From positions 12,501 to 76,500 of the forward strand of contig CAJNDS010000140.1 in assembly GCA_905221605.1 (NCBI GenBank): 64,000 nucleotides of DNA, in the 5' to 3' direction. This document shows positions 48,529-58,389 of this stretch, in pieces. Made by a program: the position numbers and the translations under genes. This DNA is from Symbiodinium natans. Its lineage: Eukaryota > Sar > Dinophyceae > Suessiales > Symbiodiniaceae. The notes under the pieces were generated by a model. That model did no database searches. It was not told the DNA's origin and saw nothing but the letters and a program-made list of their open reading frames with translations. Positions within the stretch are counted from its first letter, which is position 1, and each line of letters starts with the position of its first letter.

Positions 48529-48638
48529 CTTGGCAGCCCAGTGGTACCCTTTACCCTTTTGATGGTTCTGGGTTCCTTTATAATGTAACCAGCCAAAAAA
48601 GGATACCCTTATTGTAAGATGGTTACTGGGCTACCAAG
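48529..48638. mobile_element. Family A element, compact copy
   Basis: CTTGGCAGCCCAGTGGTACC...GTTACTGGGCTACCAAG, 110 bp with no telomeric insert; serves as the reference form. Directly abuts a family F element. Confidence 0.75.
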
Positions 48639-48732
48639 TACCCAAAGGCTCCTATGTAGTACCTTTTTGGGGTAGTATACTAGAATCCCCCATAACTAAC
48701 CCAAAAAGGAACTACATTGGAGCCTTTGGGTA
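48639..48732. mobile_element. Family F palindromic element
   Basis: TACCCAAAGGCTCCTATGTA...TACATTGGAGCCTTTGGGTA, 94 bp, TA at both ends. The copy at 62950-63043 has the same length in opposite orientation. Resembles a TA-targeting miniature inverted-repeat element. Confidence 0.8.
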
Positions 48733-49244
48733 TATAACGCTGAGCAGGTCTTGACGGATGGCGTTTCGTACCAGTTCGGTCGCGGAGATCTTGGCCTCAA
48801 AGGCCACTGGGGACTGCCGGTTCGACAGCCAAGGGAAACAAAGGGGTTTAGGGTTTAGGGTTTAGGGCTTGCCTCTCAGTGTACCTGTGACCGAGCTGCT
48901 GGCATACGAGGTTCGCTGCACAAGGGGTTTAGGGTCAAGGGTTTAGGGTTAGGGTTTAGAGGTTACGTTTTAGGGTTTTGGGTTCAGAGGTATCTTAAGG
49001 AGCCACTAGGACTATTGTTGGGAGAGGAGCATCGGGGTGAAAGCAGTCCATTGCAGTGGCCTGCGTAGGGTTTGCACAGCTTGGCTGCTTGACCCGACAA
49101 GGCGGTTACAAGTCCCTTAGCTATAGTTAGTATAGTCATGGGGGCCCCTCCTTGCAGGTAGAGCAAAGCCATGGCTTTGCATTGAAGGGGTTTGAAATCT
49201 GAAGTCCGCTTCTCACCTCGGAGCCATGATTCTCCAGAGCCCTC

Positions 49245-49394
49245 ATCAAACCTCCACAAGGCCCACCGGGTTGCCCCCTTGGAGGCATGTCGATGTTCTT
49301 CAAGTCGCACAAGTGCTCCTGGCTATGCAAAATGCTTGGTTTGAAGGCGCGCCGGGGGCTCTTGAGAGAACCCCATCTTGAATGCAATTCGGCT
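49245..49394 (+). CDS. Possible terminal exon, Cys/basic
   Basis: The open frame includes GMSMFFKSHKCSWLCKMLGL, KARRGLLREPHLECNSA, TAA 49392-49394. The start is uncertain (AG at about 49259). Minus-strand ORFs overlap; the plus reading has better protein character. Confidence 0.33.
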
Positions 49395-49661
49395 TAAGGG
49401 CTTGTTTTGCGGGTGAACATACATTCCCAGCATCAAAAGGCGAATGGAAGTCTAATGCTAGGATGCAGAGGTCCGGGCATCTGAGTTTAGGAACCTGAAC
49501 CCGAAATCCTAAACCCTAAACCCTAACGATCGAAGGCAACAAAACGGCCCGAACTTTGTTGCTTCAAGTAGCTTCTACTTCGTATCAGCCTTAACCCCAA
49601 GCCCTCAAACCCTAACCCCTAAACCTGTTTAAGGCTTGATACTGAACTCTCCTGCTGAGAG

Positions 49662-49739
49662 GACATCACCAACATCAAGAGGCCGACCGCCCAGCTCTAC
49701 TTCCCAGGCCATCAGCAGAACTTCAATACGCCTATATGA
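49662..49739 (+). CDS. Terminal exon, unknown protein
   Basis: Acceptor CTGCTGAGAG|G, 25 codons (DITNIKRPTAQLYFPGHQQN, FNTPI), TGA 49737-49739. Very protein-like. Followed by a 26-bp tandem duplication (CCTTTAGTTGACCAAGGTCG...) at 49765-49816. Confidence 0.52.
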   Translation, partial: DITNIKRPTAQLYFPGHQQNFNTPI

Positions 49740-50420
49740 GCCTTCAATGTTTCTGTAGTTTAATGTGCCTTTAGTTGACCAAGGTCGTCACCCCTTTAGT
49801 TGACCAAGGTCGTCACCTTCTGTCACAGCAAAAGTGAGCTTTGCCCGGCCCCAACAAGGTGTGAGTCAGGCTCGAAACTCAAAGTTTGAGAGAGAGCTGT
49901 TGACCGACCGGCCCCCGAACTCCCCCCCCCCCCCCCCCCCCCCCCAAACCCTAAACCCTAAACCCGGAACCCTGAACCCTGAACCCTGAACCCTAAACCC
50001 CAAACCCCACCCACCCCCCGCCCCCCCCCGAAGAGCCTCAAACTTCCGACAAAGATGCATATGGGCACGTGCCAGGTTTGTTCTTCACGGACTCCCCACT
50101 TGGCAGGTTTCACCGTAGAACCCTAAACCCTAAACCCTAAACCCTAAACCAAGGAAGCCAGCCTGAGAGACCCAAGCCTCACTTGGCCCAAATGTGTGCA
50201 TACCGAACCCTAAAGAACCCCTAAAAGATAAGGGTTTAGGGTTTGTTTAGGGTTTAGGGTTAAGGGTTAAGCAGATCTTATAAACCTCAACAGCCACAAG
50301 CCCTGTCCCCTCAGAAGCAACCCAGAGTGGTTCAGGGATTGTTGCGGTTTTCCGCATTTTGGACCTTTGGTTGTCTGCATTCAGGGTAATTGTTTTTCCA
50401 AAGCCGTCCCGTCGCCGCAG

Positions 50421-50490
50421 CAACAGGGAGTACCAACCTTCTCGCCGGACTGCACGGGCGCCAGGCGGCTTTGGCTTTGCGCACTTTAGG
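50421..50490 (+). CDS. Exon with RRM-like RNP1 motif
   Basis: Acceptor CGTCGCCGCAG|C, 23 codons (NREYQPSRRTARAPGGFGFA, HF), donor GTTTAGG at 50491. GGFGFAHF fits the RNP1 octamer of RNA-recognition motifs and the preceding Arg-rich stretch fits. Only part of the domain is visible, so the call is tentative. Confidence 0.42.
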
Positions 50491-50527
50491 GTTTAGGGTT
50501 GTAGGTCTTGGGGCATGATGGATCTCG

Positions 50528-50657
50528 TATAGGGTCCTTAAGGGAGAAAGGTTCAGGCGGGGGTAAAACCTAATACTCCCCACTACTCCCCACTACTCCC
50601 TAAGGGTTCGCGAGTACCTACAGTAACCCCCCCCCCCCTCCTTCAAGGATCCTATAA
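50528..50657. mobile_element. Family H inverted-repeat element
   Basis: TATAGGGTCCTTAAGGGAG...CCTCCTTCAAGGATCCTATA, with CTCCCCACTA repeated inside and a C run at 50627-50638. It ends 7 bp before the exon at 50665. Confidence 0.6.
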
Positions 50658-50664
50658 TGTCAAG

Positions 50665-50727
50665 GTGGATGGTGACCAGGTGTGCATGAAATGCCCTTTG
50701 GGTTTTCGCTGCAAAAATCCAATGTGA
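50665..50727 (+). CDS. Cys-rich terminal exon
   Basis: Acceptor AATGTCAAG|G, 20 codons (VDGDQVCMKCPLGFRCKNPM), TGA. CxxCPxGxxC is typical of small Cys-rich extracellular modules. The acceptor lies within 10 bp of the family H end. Confidence 0.5.
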   Translation: MDGDQVCMKCPLGFRCKNPM

Positions 50728-50961
50728 AGCAGCATCCTGGCCCAGGACCACAGCTGGGTTTAGGGTTTAGGGTTTAGGGTTACTTGAAGGTTCAATCTCA
50801 TGGGGTCTGTGAGTCTTAGGGTAGTTTAGTTGTTTAGGAGATTCAGGTTCACGTCATGCCTGTCAGTTGCGATTCAGATTCATTGTTGTCCAGACACAGA
50901 AATCGCATTTGAGTCTTTTTCCTCTGCCAATCAGAGATCAGAGGCTATGACGGCTCATAGG

Positions 50962-51064
50962 TTGGGTTTTTCCCCCTTATACCAACAGTCCTTAATAGGG
51001 ATTCTCATAGGGGGTTACTATAATCCCTATCAAGCATGGTTCGGATAAGGGAGAAACATCCCAA
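50962..51064. mobile_element. Family D element
   Basis: TTGGGTTTTTCCCCCTTATACC...AAGGGAGAAACATCCCAA. A further right-arm fragment lies at 51167-51182 after a G22 run. Confidence 0.65.
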
Positions 51065-51285
51065 GTCTTGACCAAAAATCCACAGGGCCCATAGGGATTT
51101 CAGGGTGTTCATATAGTTGTTTTTTTTGGGCGGGGGGGGGGGGGGGGGGGGGTGGGTCTAAGGGTCTAAGGGGGAACATCCTAACTTATAAAGTTTACTT
51201 TTTTGGGCCCCGCAGGCAAAACCAACAATCACGTGCCAAGTTTTTGGTCCGGGCGTATGGGTTTTTGGCAGCCCGCGGGTGCATC

Positions 51286-51573
51286 CTTGAAGGTTCATGG
51301 GTAGTTAGAAGTAGGGTGATAAGTAGGGCCACCTATACTACAACCTTAAGTAAGGTACTTATATGATCTTACTTATAGCTACCGTTTTTTGTCTTTACAG
51401 TCGGTTTCAGAACTCTTCACGAAACATTGCATCTGCAAACTATCAGGAAAAATATAACTGACCGTTACTCCTAGATTCCAGGGTAGTTAAAGGTCATAAG
51501 TATCTTACTTCAGGTTATAGTATACGTGGCCCTACTTGTCACCGTACTTATAACTACCCACGAGCCTTCAAGT
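51286..51573. mobile_element. Two partial family C elements
   Basis: 51286-51384 has the left end CTTGAAGGTTCATGGGTAG and stops at AGCTACC; 51478-51573 resumes with a family C interior and the right end ACTACCCACGAGCCTTCAAG. Either one element split by 93 bp of unique DNA or two truncated copies. Confidence 0.5.
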
Positions 51574-51769
51574 AACCCTAAACCCTGAACCCTAAACCCT
51601 AAACCATAAACCCTAAACCCTAAACCCTAAACCCTAAACTCCACCCAAGTCGATCGGAAAGTGTAGAGGTAAACCGATTCCAGGCCCAGGGTCATTCAGC
51701 CCCGAACTCAGGAGGCTTTGGAATACCTTTCTCAAACCCACTGAGGCTTGAGGAGCTGCGGTTTGGGGT

Positions 51770-51890
51770 TTAGGGGTTTAGGGGTTTAGGGGTTTAGGGG
51801 TTTAGGGGTTTAGGGGTTTACGGTTTTAGGGTTTTAGGGTTTTAGGGTTTAGGGTTTAGGGTTTAGGGTTTAGGGTTTAGGGCAAGCCCT
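51770..51890. repeat. TTTAGGGG octamers then TTTAGGG heptamers
   Basis: Seven TTTAGGGG units, three TTTTAGGG, then six TTTAGGG: three unit types as successive homogeneous blocks. Confidence 0.9.
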
Positions 51891-51932
51891 GAGGCCCCAA
51901 GCTCCTGAACCCCGTATTGAGGGGCGTCCGAG

Positions 51933-52011
51933 CCCGGAGCCAGGGAAGCTTCGTGAAGGAGGCCAAGCTCCAGTCCGGCGCAACACGGATCACGCTGCCG
52001 AGGGAGGCAGG
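51933..52011 (+). CDS. Exon with KH-domain-like peptide
   Basis: After GTCCGAG, the frame RSQGSFVKEAKLQSGATRIT, LPREA ends at donor GTTTAGG (52012). GxxVKxxxxxSGAxIxL resembles the core of KH RNA-binding domains. About 25 residues visible; tentative. Confidence 0.42.
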
Positions 52012-52404
52012 GTTTAGGGTTTAGGGTTTAGGGTTTATGGTTTAGGGTTCCGGCGATGTGAAGGTTGTGGTTGCTTAGGGCTTACACTGGTTTTGGGTTT
52101 GCCTGAAGGCGCCGAGGCCTACTTCTTTTGTAGGTTGCTAAATTTTTTTCTTCTTCACCCCAAAAGTATTCCTAGGCAACCTACAAAAAGTAGGTTCTGG
52201 TTGGTTGGTTGGTTGGTAGGTAGACACATGCGTGTCAGTCCAGGGCAGGACAGATGCTCACCCTACAACTCATCCATGTGGTCACTGATCATCCCGGCAG
52301 ATGCCCCAGCCCTCGGAAAAGCCATCAGCCACTGCCGCAGCAGCGCAGACATGCCACCGAGAACCCTGCCTATTCAGTGAGCACATGCGCTTTGCCCAAC
52401 GAGC

Positions 52405-55400
52405 CTACGACTCTGAGCCGTAGCCGTGAAGGCGCCAAAATTGGCGAGCTTCGGAGCAGATACAGCTGGCAAGCACAACGACTTGCTCAAATAGCGGAGC
52501 TCCCGGCTGTACATTGAGTATGCTCAAGCTGTCGCATGGCATGCAGGGGCGCCTGCATGTTTCAAAGTGACTGCACCGGCAGACAACGTGCGAGTGGATG
52601 CTCGAATAACGCCTGTCACAGAAAATACACCGCAAGATGGCAGCCCTGGATGGCCGATGATCGATGTGCCCTAGACGAATGAACCCGCAGCGCAGCAGCA
52701 AGAGGTCTCTGTGCCCGAGGAGGCTCGCCCACGCCACGTTCAGTTTGAAGGCAGCGCGTAACTGCGAAGAAGGGGCATCACAAAGGGCCAGGTAGCACAA
52801 AGGCAAAGTATGCTTTGCAACAGCTGCCTTCCAAGCCAGGGTGGAAGAGTACTGCACCGTTTCGCGCACATACAGCTGATAGGTGGGATGTGCACGGCGG
52901 CAGGATGCCCAAACAGGCCAGTCTAAGACAGACCATTTTTCCAGAAGCTGCAGCGAGGCTTTTGCCCAATTGTTAGACTGCAGGAGGTGTGCCTGGGCGA
53001 AGCAAAGGCCCGCCAGGGACTCACCATTCTGTAGCCACAGAGCGTGCCGCACGGCTGCAACTTCCAGGGCGACCCTGGCAGGGGCGCAGAACTCCCAGCC
53101 AAGTTCACCTCGACACACCTCTGCCGAGCGCCACCTGCTAGAACCTAGGAGCATCCGTGCCCAGGAGTTGTATGACTCAGTGAGGACTGCCAGGGAGTCC
53201 TCATGAACTCCCCAGAGCCAGCGGCCAAACTTGAGGGCAGGCTCAATTTTCAGATCGAAAATCAAACAAGCCATGACAAGAGGAATGCGACGGCCCGAGA
53301 CCAGGCTGCACAGGGCTTGTACTGAGCTGTGGCAGGAGCCGCAACACTTCCTAGCATGAGGGCCGAAATCGCCAACATCGTTCCAGAGGAGCCCGAGCCA
53401 TTTCTGAGAGCTTGCCCATGAGATCGGCGAGGGCAGCCCCTGTCCGGATGAGTCGTAGCGCAGAGGCGAACTGTGCAGAGCACTGGACGCAGAGGAGAAA
53501 GGGAGCGTCAAGGCAACGGTCTTCTTGTCAGAAAGGTGCAGGGTAACCTTGAAACGCCGAGCCCACGAACTAACAAGGGCCAAGACACGATTTGCCTCTC
53601 CCCGACTTGAGGCCAAAAACACAGGATCATCTGCGTGAAACAGTACCGGGACGCGCAGGCCTGCATGCAGATCTAGGGCTCTTGCGCAGGAAGCCTCAAG
53701 GTTGCAGTCCTTTCTCATGAGTTCTATGCCGGGGAGGGACTTGTCATGCTGCAGACGGCACAGAATGTCCTGAACTGTTGACGACTCCGGAAATCCGCGC
53801 CCTGTCCAGACATGGTCAGCCCAGGCATGGGGCACCTTGGCGCTGAATGAGATGCCACACCTTGCTCCGAGCAACTCTTTGACAAGAATGTTGGGCAGCA
53901 AATTGAAGCACGCAGGGCCGTATTTGCTCCCCTCTGGGATCCCCTCTGAAGTGGAGACCAGAGAATCTCCACTGAATGTGATCCTCCAACGATCTTTTTC
54001 CATGATGGAGCCCAAGAGAGAGAGAGCCCCATCACGCAGACCCGCGGAGATATGGGTCTCAGAAATGAGCCCCGCTCTCCAACAACGCGGAAAAGCATGC
54101 ACAAAATCAGCAAATATCGCGATAAAACATCTGCGCCAGTGCTTGTACTCCTCTTGCAAGCATGCTAATGTGAAATGATGATTACGGACATCGTGCCTAT
54201 ATCCTGTTTGGTACCACTCCAAGGATCGTTGGAGAGAAGGCGTCACTCTGTTCATCAACAATTGTTCTTGAAGCAAACCATGCAAATCGGCAACCGCGAG
54301 GAACCTGTATGAAGCAGGAGAGCTGCAGGGTCCCTTCTTGTGTTTTACAGTGAGGCTTCGAAATCTCCAGAGGCATGGCCGCACAGCAAGGAGATTAGGC
54401 CCGCAGAGCTCCTGCAGTTTGGAGGCTGCATCATGCCATGCGTTCGCTCTTAGGGACAAAAGAAGCCTAGGCAGAAGGAATGGTGAAGGGGCCCTGGAAG
54501 AAGAGATGTCCTCCGCCGCCCTAAACCACTCAGACTGCAAGAAGGCAGCGTCAAATTCGCCGCTGCCTCTATGGGCTCTCGCATGCCCGAGTAATTGCTT
54601 GACGCGTTGCTCAAGCTCGGCATGGAAGACCCGATCAAAGTGCGCAGGCCAGGCCCCTTGCTCAAAGAGCTGTTGCTTCCAGGCCTCATGACTATCCTCT
54701 GCAGACAAGAACTCCCCGTTCCTGAGGAGGTACAAGGGTGGATGGATGGAAGCAGGCCTAAGCCACTGGAGGCAAGTTTTGATGCAGTGCTGAGGCCAGG
54801 AGTCTTTTGCTTGACTGAGGGCCTTGCACAGGCTGTCAATGTCCTCAGGCGCTTGTAGAGTTGCAGGTGTTCCATCCCCTTTTGCTTTAACCCTTCGGTC
54901 AAGCTTAGCAAATAAAACCCAAGCATCTCTAATGAAACACTCGATCGTGCACAGCATCCAGGCGCACACATCCGCGATCCATTGCTCGACTGTTCGACAT
55001 TGCTGTCCAACCAAGAGCTGTTGGCACAGGGAAACAATGTCTGAGAAGAGGCTCCCTAATGCAGCCAGGCATGGGGAAGCACGATTGACACCATGCTCCC
55101 AAAGGTTTTCTTCATGCCAACATCCAGGCAGGGACACAGAGGCAGGAGCAAAGCATGCTACAGCTGCGTCGGTGATCCTGGCTTCGATGAGGAAATGGTC
55201 GCCCCTGGTATATTCTACGCAAAGATCCCAATTGCACTCAGAACCTTTGCAGTGCACACCATTGTGTATGCAAACCTGCGTATCAATTTCAGGAGAAGCG
55301 CAAACAAGATCAATGGCTCTACTGGATCCAAACGGTCCATTGCAGTGGTGCGTGTCACAAGATAACACCTCCACACACCGATTTCTTAGGGGCAGACGAA

Positions 55401-56346
55401 CGGAGATCGCCGGCCCATTCTCAGCAGTAGGGTTTGCAAAACCAACATTTAGGGAAGCCATAAGTTGAGACCACGCACGTTCACGGGATGGTTTTGGATC
55501 TGGTCCTTTCCCAATATATACGGGCTGGAAATTAGCATCGCCCATGAGTAGCAAAGCCGGTAAATCGGCCTGTTGCGCAGCAAACTGGCCGTCCAGTACG
55601 CGGAAATCCTGCATGATTCCACAAACTTCTCTATGCCATGCCTCTTCGTCCTTGGGTGGGAGGTAAAACACAAGCCACAAAACTTGAGGACCTTCAGAAG
55701 GAGAGACAAGCATCCACAAGCGTCTGTCACTCCCCACTGTGTTCAAAAGGGCGAAGTGCTGCACCACGCTTTTGCGGACAGCGACAGCGACGCTTTCGAA
55801 CGATTCGCTGCCCTTGGCGAAAACCAAAAAGGGGGCATTGGCAGGCACTCTAACATCTGGTCGCAGTCGTGCACCAGGCAGGCCAATGGCATGCAGTCCT
55901 GTCTCGGCGAAGGCTGCCTGGATCGACGTGTCAGCTTGAACCAGCGTGTCAAGTTTGAGATTCCCTGCCAGGTCCACGCATCCAGTCGTTGACGGGGAAC
56001 CGAGTCCCAGTTTGAGGACTTCAGGCTCAAGATTCTGGACCAGCTCTGAGGGCATTGCCTTGATCAAAACAATACGTTTTTCGACCTTATCCAAAGCTGA
56101 CAGCAGAAGCTGCTTTAAGTCCCTCACAGTGCCGGCAAAACCAGTTTTAGAAAGAAGACAACGATCAGGAATAGAGTCTTTCAGCCGGAAAGCTTCTTCT
56201 CGGAGATAAATCCATGTTTGCCCCACCAAACTATGCCATGGTTCCTTCTGCGGCGGTTCTCTCCTTAGTAGCCTTAGTGCATCGCTGGTGAAGGTATCCA
56301 AAGCCTCGAGGGCAGAAGTTATGCGCCCGGCAAAGGACATCGCCAT
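52405..56346 (-). CDS. LINE ORF2: endonuclease/reverse transcriptase
   Basis: An intact 1313-residue ORF. The apurinic-type endonuclease region has GDANF (269-273), AIDLVCAS (344-351) and GDHF (382-385), matching the GDxN, IDxV and SDH-type catalytic motifs. Reverse transcriptase motif A has Asp747 (IFADFVHAF), motif B GIPEGSKYGP (802-811), motif C ADD (905-907) with both catalytic Asp. A C-terminal CX2CX7HX4C zinc motif is at 1240-1256. No RNase H is evident. The first endonuclease motifs (Asn, QETH-type Glu) are not obvious, so the true N-terminus or an upstream exon may be missing. It mediates target-primed reverse transcription of its own RNA. No stop or frameshift, so it may be active. 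Confidence 0.92.
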   Translation of the reverse strand: MAMSFAGRITSALEALDTFTSDALRLLRREPPQKEPWHSLVGQTWIYLREEAFRLKDSIPDRCLLSKTGFAGTVRDLKQLLLSALDKVEKRIVLIKAMPSELVQNLEPEVLKLGLGSPSTTGCVDLAGNLKLDTLVQADTSIQAAFAETGLHAIGLPGARLRPDVRVPANAPFLVFAKGSESFESVAVAVRKSVVQHFALLNTVGSDRRLWMLVSPSEGPQVLWLVFYLPPKDEEAWHREVCGIMQDFRVLDGQFAAQQADLPALLLMGDANFQPVYIGKGPDPKPSRERAWSQLMASLNVGFANPTAENGPAISVRLPLRNRCVEVLSCDTHHCNGPFGSSRAIDLVCASPEIDTQVCIHNGVHCKGSECNWDLCVEYTRGDHFLIEARITDAAVACFAPASVSLPGCWHEENLWEHGVNRASPCLAALGSLFSDIVSLCQQLLVGQQCRTVEQWIADVCAWMLCTIECFIRDAWVLFAKLDRRVKAKGDGTPATLQAPEDIDSLCKALSQAKDSWPQHCIKTCLQWLRPASIHPPLYLLRNGEFLSAEDSHEAWKQQLFEQGAWPAHFDRVFHAELEQRVKQLLGHARAHRGSGEFDAAFLQSEWFRAAEDISSSRAPSPFLLPRLLLSLRANAWHDAASKLQELCGPNLLAVRPCLWRFRSLTVKHKKGPCSSPASYRFLAVADLHGLLQEQLLMNRVTPSLQRSLEWYQTGYRHDVRNHHFTLACLQEEYKHWRRCFIAIFADFVHAFPRCWRAGLISETHISAGLRDGALSLLGSIMEKDRWRITFSGDSLVSTSEGIPEGSKYGPACFNLLPNILVKELLGARCGISFSAKVPHAWADHVWTGRGFPESSTVQDILCRLQHDKSLPGIELMRKDCNLEASCARALDLHAGLRVPVLFHADDPVFLASSRGEANRVLALVSSWARRFKVTLHLSDKKTVALTLPFSSASSALHSSPLRYDSSGQGLPSPISWASSQKWLGLLWNDVGDFGPHARKCCGSCHSSVQALCSLVSGRRIPLVMACLIFDLKIEPALKFGRWLWGVHEDSLAVLTESYNSWARMLLGSSRWRSAEVCRGELGWEFCAPARVALEVAAVRHALWLQNGESLAGLCFAQAHLLQSNNWAKASLQLLEKWSVLDWPVWASCRRAHPTYQLYVRETVQYSSTLAWKAAVAKHTLPLCYLALCDAPSSQLRAAFKLNVAWASLLGHRDLLLLRCGFIRLGHIDHRPSRAAILRCIFCDRRYSSIHSHVVCRCSHFETCRRPCMPCDSLSILNVQPGAPLFEQVVVLASCICSEARQFWRLHGYGSES

Positions 56347-56358
56347 GCAGGGATATAT

Positions 56359-56474
56359 GCTAACAAAAAAAGAGGAACACTGTGAACTGCAGCAGAGGCC
56401 GCCAGGAGCTCAACATTAAGCAAACGCACCAACACACACACACACACACGCACCCCCAGACACACACACATACC

Positions 56475-56506
<32 letters not shown>

Positions 56507-57112
56507 CAACAACAACCCACCACCACAACACAACAACAACAACAACAACAAGAACAACAAGAACAACAAGAACAACAAGAACAACAAGAACAACAAGAAC
56601 AACAAGAACAACAAGAACAACAAGAACAACAAGAACAACAAGAACAACAAGAACAACAAGAACAACAACAACAACAACCACAACAGCCACAACAACCCAA
56701 CACCCAACACCCAACAACCAACACCCAACAACCAACAACCAACAACCAACCAACCAACAACCAAACAACCACAACCAACAACCAACAACCAAAACAACAA
56801 ACAACCAAACAACCAAACAACCAAACAACCAAACAACAAAACAACCAAACAACCAAACAACCAAACAACCAAACAACCAAACAACCAAACAACCAAACAA
56901 CCAAACAACAAAACAACAAAACAACAAAAAAACAAAACAACAAAAACAACAAACAACAAACAACAAACAACAAACAACAAACAACAAACAACAAACAACA
57001 AAACAGCAAACAACAAAACAACGAACAACGAACAACACACGCACGCGAGCACGCACGCGAGCACGCACGCGAGCACGCACGCACACAAACCACACACACA
57101 CACCACACAGCA
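56359..57112 (-). repeat. G/U-only (in transcript) low-complexity tract between ORF1 and ORF2
   Basis: On the plus strand almost only A and C: (CA)n, (ACA)n, (CAAGAA)n, (CAAC)n, (AACAACC)n, (AAC)n and (GCAC)n. The minus-sense RNA would be G/U-rich and nearly free of A, hence free of stop codons in all frames, which explains several 240-310 codon ORFs here. The end nearest ORF2 reads CTCTTTTTTTGTTAG, a good splice (or spliced-leader) acceptor 13 bases before the ORF2 ATG. Confidence 0.75.
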
Positions 57113-57299
57113 AACAGACTGCCGGAGTGTAAGAGCCTTTCCACAAATTGCAGCTACACGATCGGCGAATGAGCAACACAGCATGCAGGACATGAGTGGC
57201 AGATTTCATGGCGAAACCAGGCGAGTGTAAGCACTCACGGAAAGTACGGTTACAGAACACATGCTGTCGCGAATTAACCTCACATGCACAGGTCAGATC

Positions 57300-58373
57300 T
57301 CAGCGAGCGACGCTGGAAAGCTTAGCAAAAATGCGAGCTGGGTCAGGTAGGCCATCCTGTACACCTGCAGGCCTATTTTTCTGTGAAACGCTCTGCACCA
57401 TGGATAACAACGTAGACCTTGCATGGAGAGGTCCTTGGATGTTGATTTTGCCCGTCTTGACGTACACGCTCAAACTGCCACCAAAACTAGGTTGGACGCA
57501 TATACCACACGGTTTTCCCCTGGACATGATCAACTTGGAGCTGTGTGGGTGCCCATATAGCTTCACGCCGGCTAAGAACATTGCGAGGTCCTCGATGTTC
57601 CTCATAGGTTGCCCGTCACTAACATGCCTCTGGAACTCATCTTGAGAGGATTCGATACACCGAGAGCGTGCTGCGAGCTCACCCCCTAGAGAAACCAACG
57701 CTCGCATGTCCTCATCATTGCTGCCACGGCTGCAACTGCCAGAGGATGGCAGGAGAGCCCCTTTGTGCAGAAGGTGGGGCGCGAGTGTCGGGCGGGGCTT
57801 GTTGGTAAGCGCACTTGCCCTGGACGGTGCAGGGGACCTAGAGCGTGATGGTGTACACAAGTTTCTCTTGCTTTGGGGCCTCAAGGCGACGTCAAGCTCA
57901 CTAGCCCATTGGAAAGCCCACGCGGGGATTTCTGGCATAGGCGCTCGTCCGATATTGCTACTCATGCGCCCTGGACGTAATGCATGAGCTGCTTTGGCTT
58001 CTTCTTCAAGTTCACGAGCCCAATCCTCTGCCCAAGTTCCCATGTTGTTCAGGTCAGGCGCGCTGGGAGGGGATGGCGAAAGCAACGGCTCACGTTGTCT
58101 ATCTTCTCCATCGTCAACCAGCCCATATGGAAGTTGAGAGTCTCTGGCAGGTACTGTGGACTGAGAGTCATGAGATTGTGATTCAGGCAGCTTGTGCCCA
58201 CGGTACTGGCACCACTCCTTTAGATCCTTTGAGAGCTGGGCACGGACCGGAGTGCTTGGCAACTTCAAGCCCCGAACTCGCGTCATGTGCGGGAGGCTGG
58301 GGGAGCATGAAGAGCAGCAGAGCTGCAGACCCTGAGCCCAAGCCACCAGAAGATGCAGTAACAACACATGCAC
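57300..58373 (-). CDS. LINE ORF1-like protein
   Basis: 357 codons. It precedes ORF2 on the same strand, as ORF1 does in two-ORF LINEs. Met30 (58284-58286) is an alternative start just after a pyrimidine-rich AG (TTCATGCTCCCCCAG). Hydrophilic, Ser/Pro/Arg-rich, with ELEEEAKAAHALRPGR (helical) and a C-terminal block KPCGICVQPSFGGSLSVYVK then TGKINIQG that looks like a beta-rich fold. No CCHC knuckle or recognisable RRM. The TGA at 57300 is followed in the same frame by about 47 more open codons into the G/U tract, so readthrough or splicing is conceivable. Confidence 0.65.
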   Translation of the reverse strand: MHVLLLHLLVAWAQGLQLCCSSCSPSLPHMTRVRGLKLPSTPVRAQLSKDLKEWCQYRGHKLPESQSHDSQSTVPARDSQLPYGLVDDGEDRQREPLLSPSPPSAPDLNNMGTWAEDWARELEEEAKAAHALRPGRMSSNIGRAPMPEIPAWAFQWASELDVALRPQSKRNLCTPSRSRSPAPSRASALTNKPRPTLAPHLLHKGALLPSSGSCSRGSNDEDMRALVSLGGELAARSRCIESSQDEFQRHVSDGQPMRNIEDLAMFLAGVKLYGHPHSSKLIMSRGKPCGICVQPSFGGSLSVYVKTGKINIQGPLHARSTLLSMVQSVSQKNRPAGVQDGLPDPARIFAKLSSVAR

Positions 58374-58389
58374 TCAAACCCCGGCCAAC

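Noticed and set aside
52778-56209. Plus- and minus-strand ORFs of 60-214 codons overlapping LINE ORF2
   Set aside because: Shadows of the 1313-codon ORF, whose catalytic motifs fix strand and frame.
56319-57260. ORFs of 240-313 codons through the A/C-only tract, both strands
   Set aside because: The minus strand contains almost no A, so stop codons are nearly impossible in any frame; peptides are Val/Leu/Cys or Asn/Lys/Gln runs. Composition, not genes.
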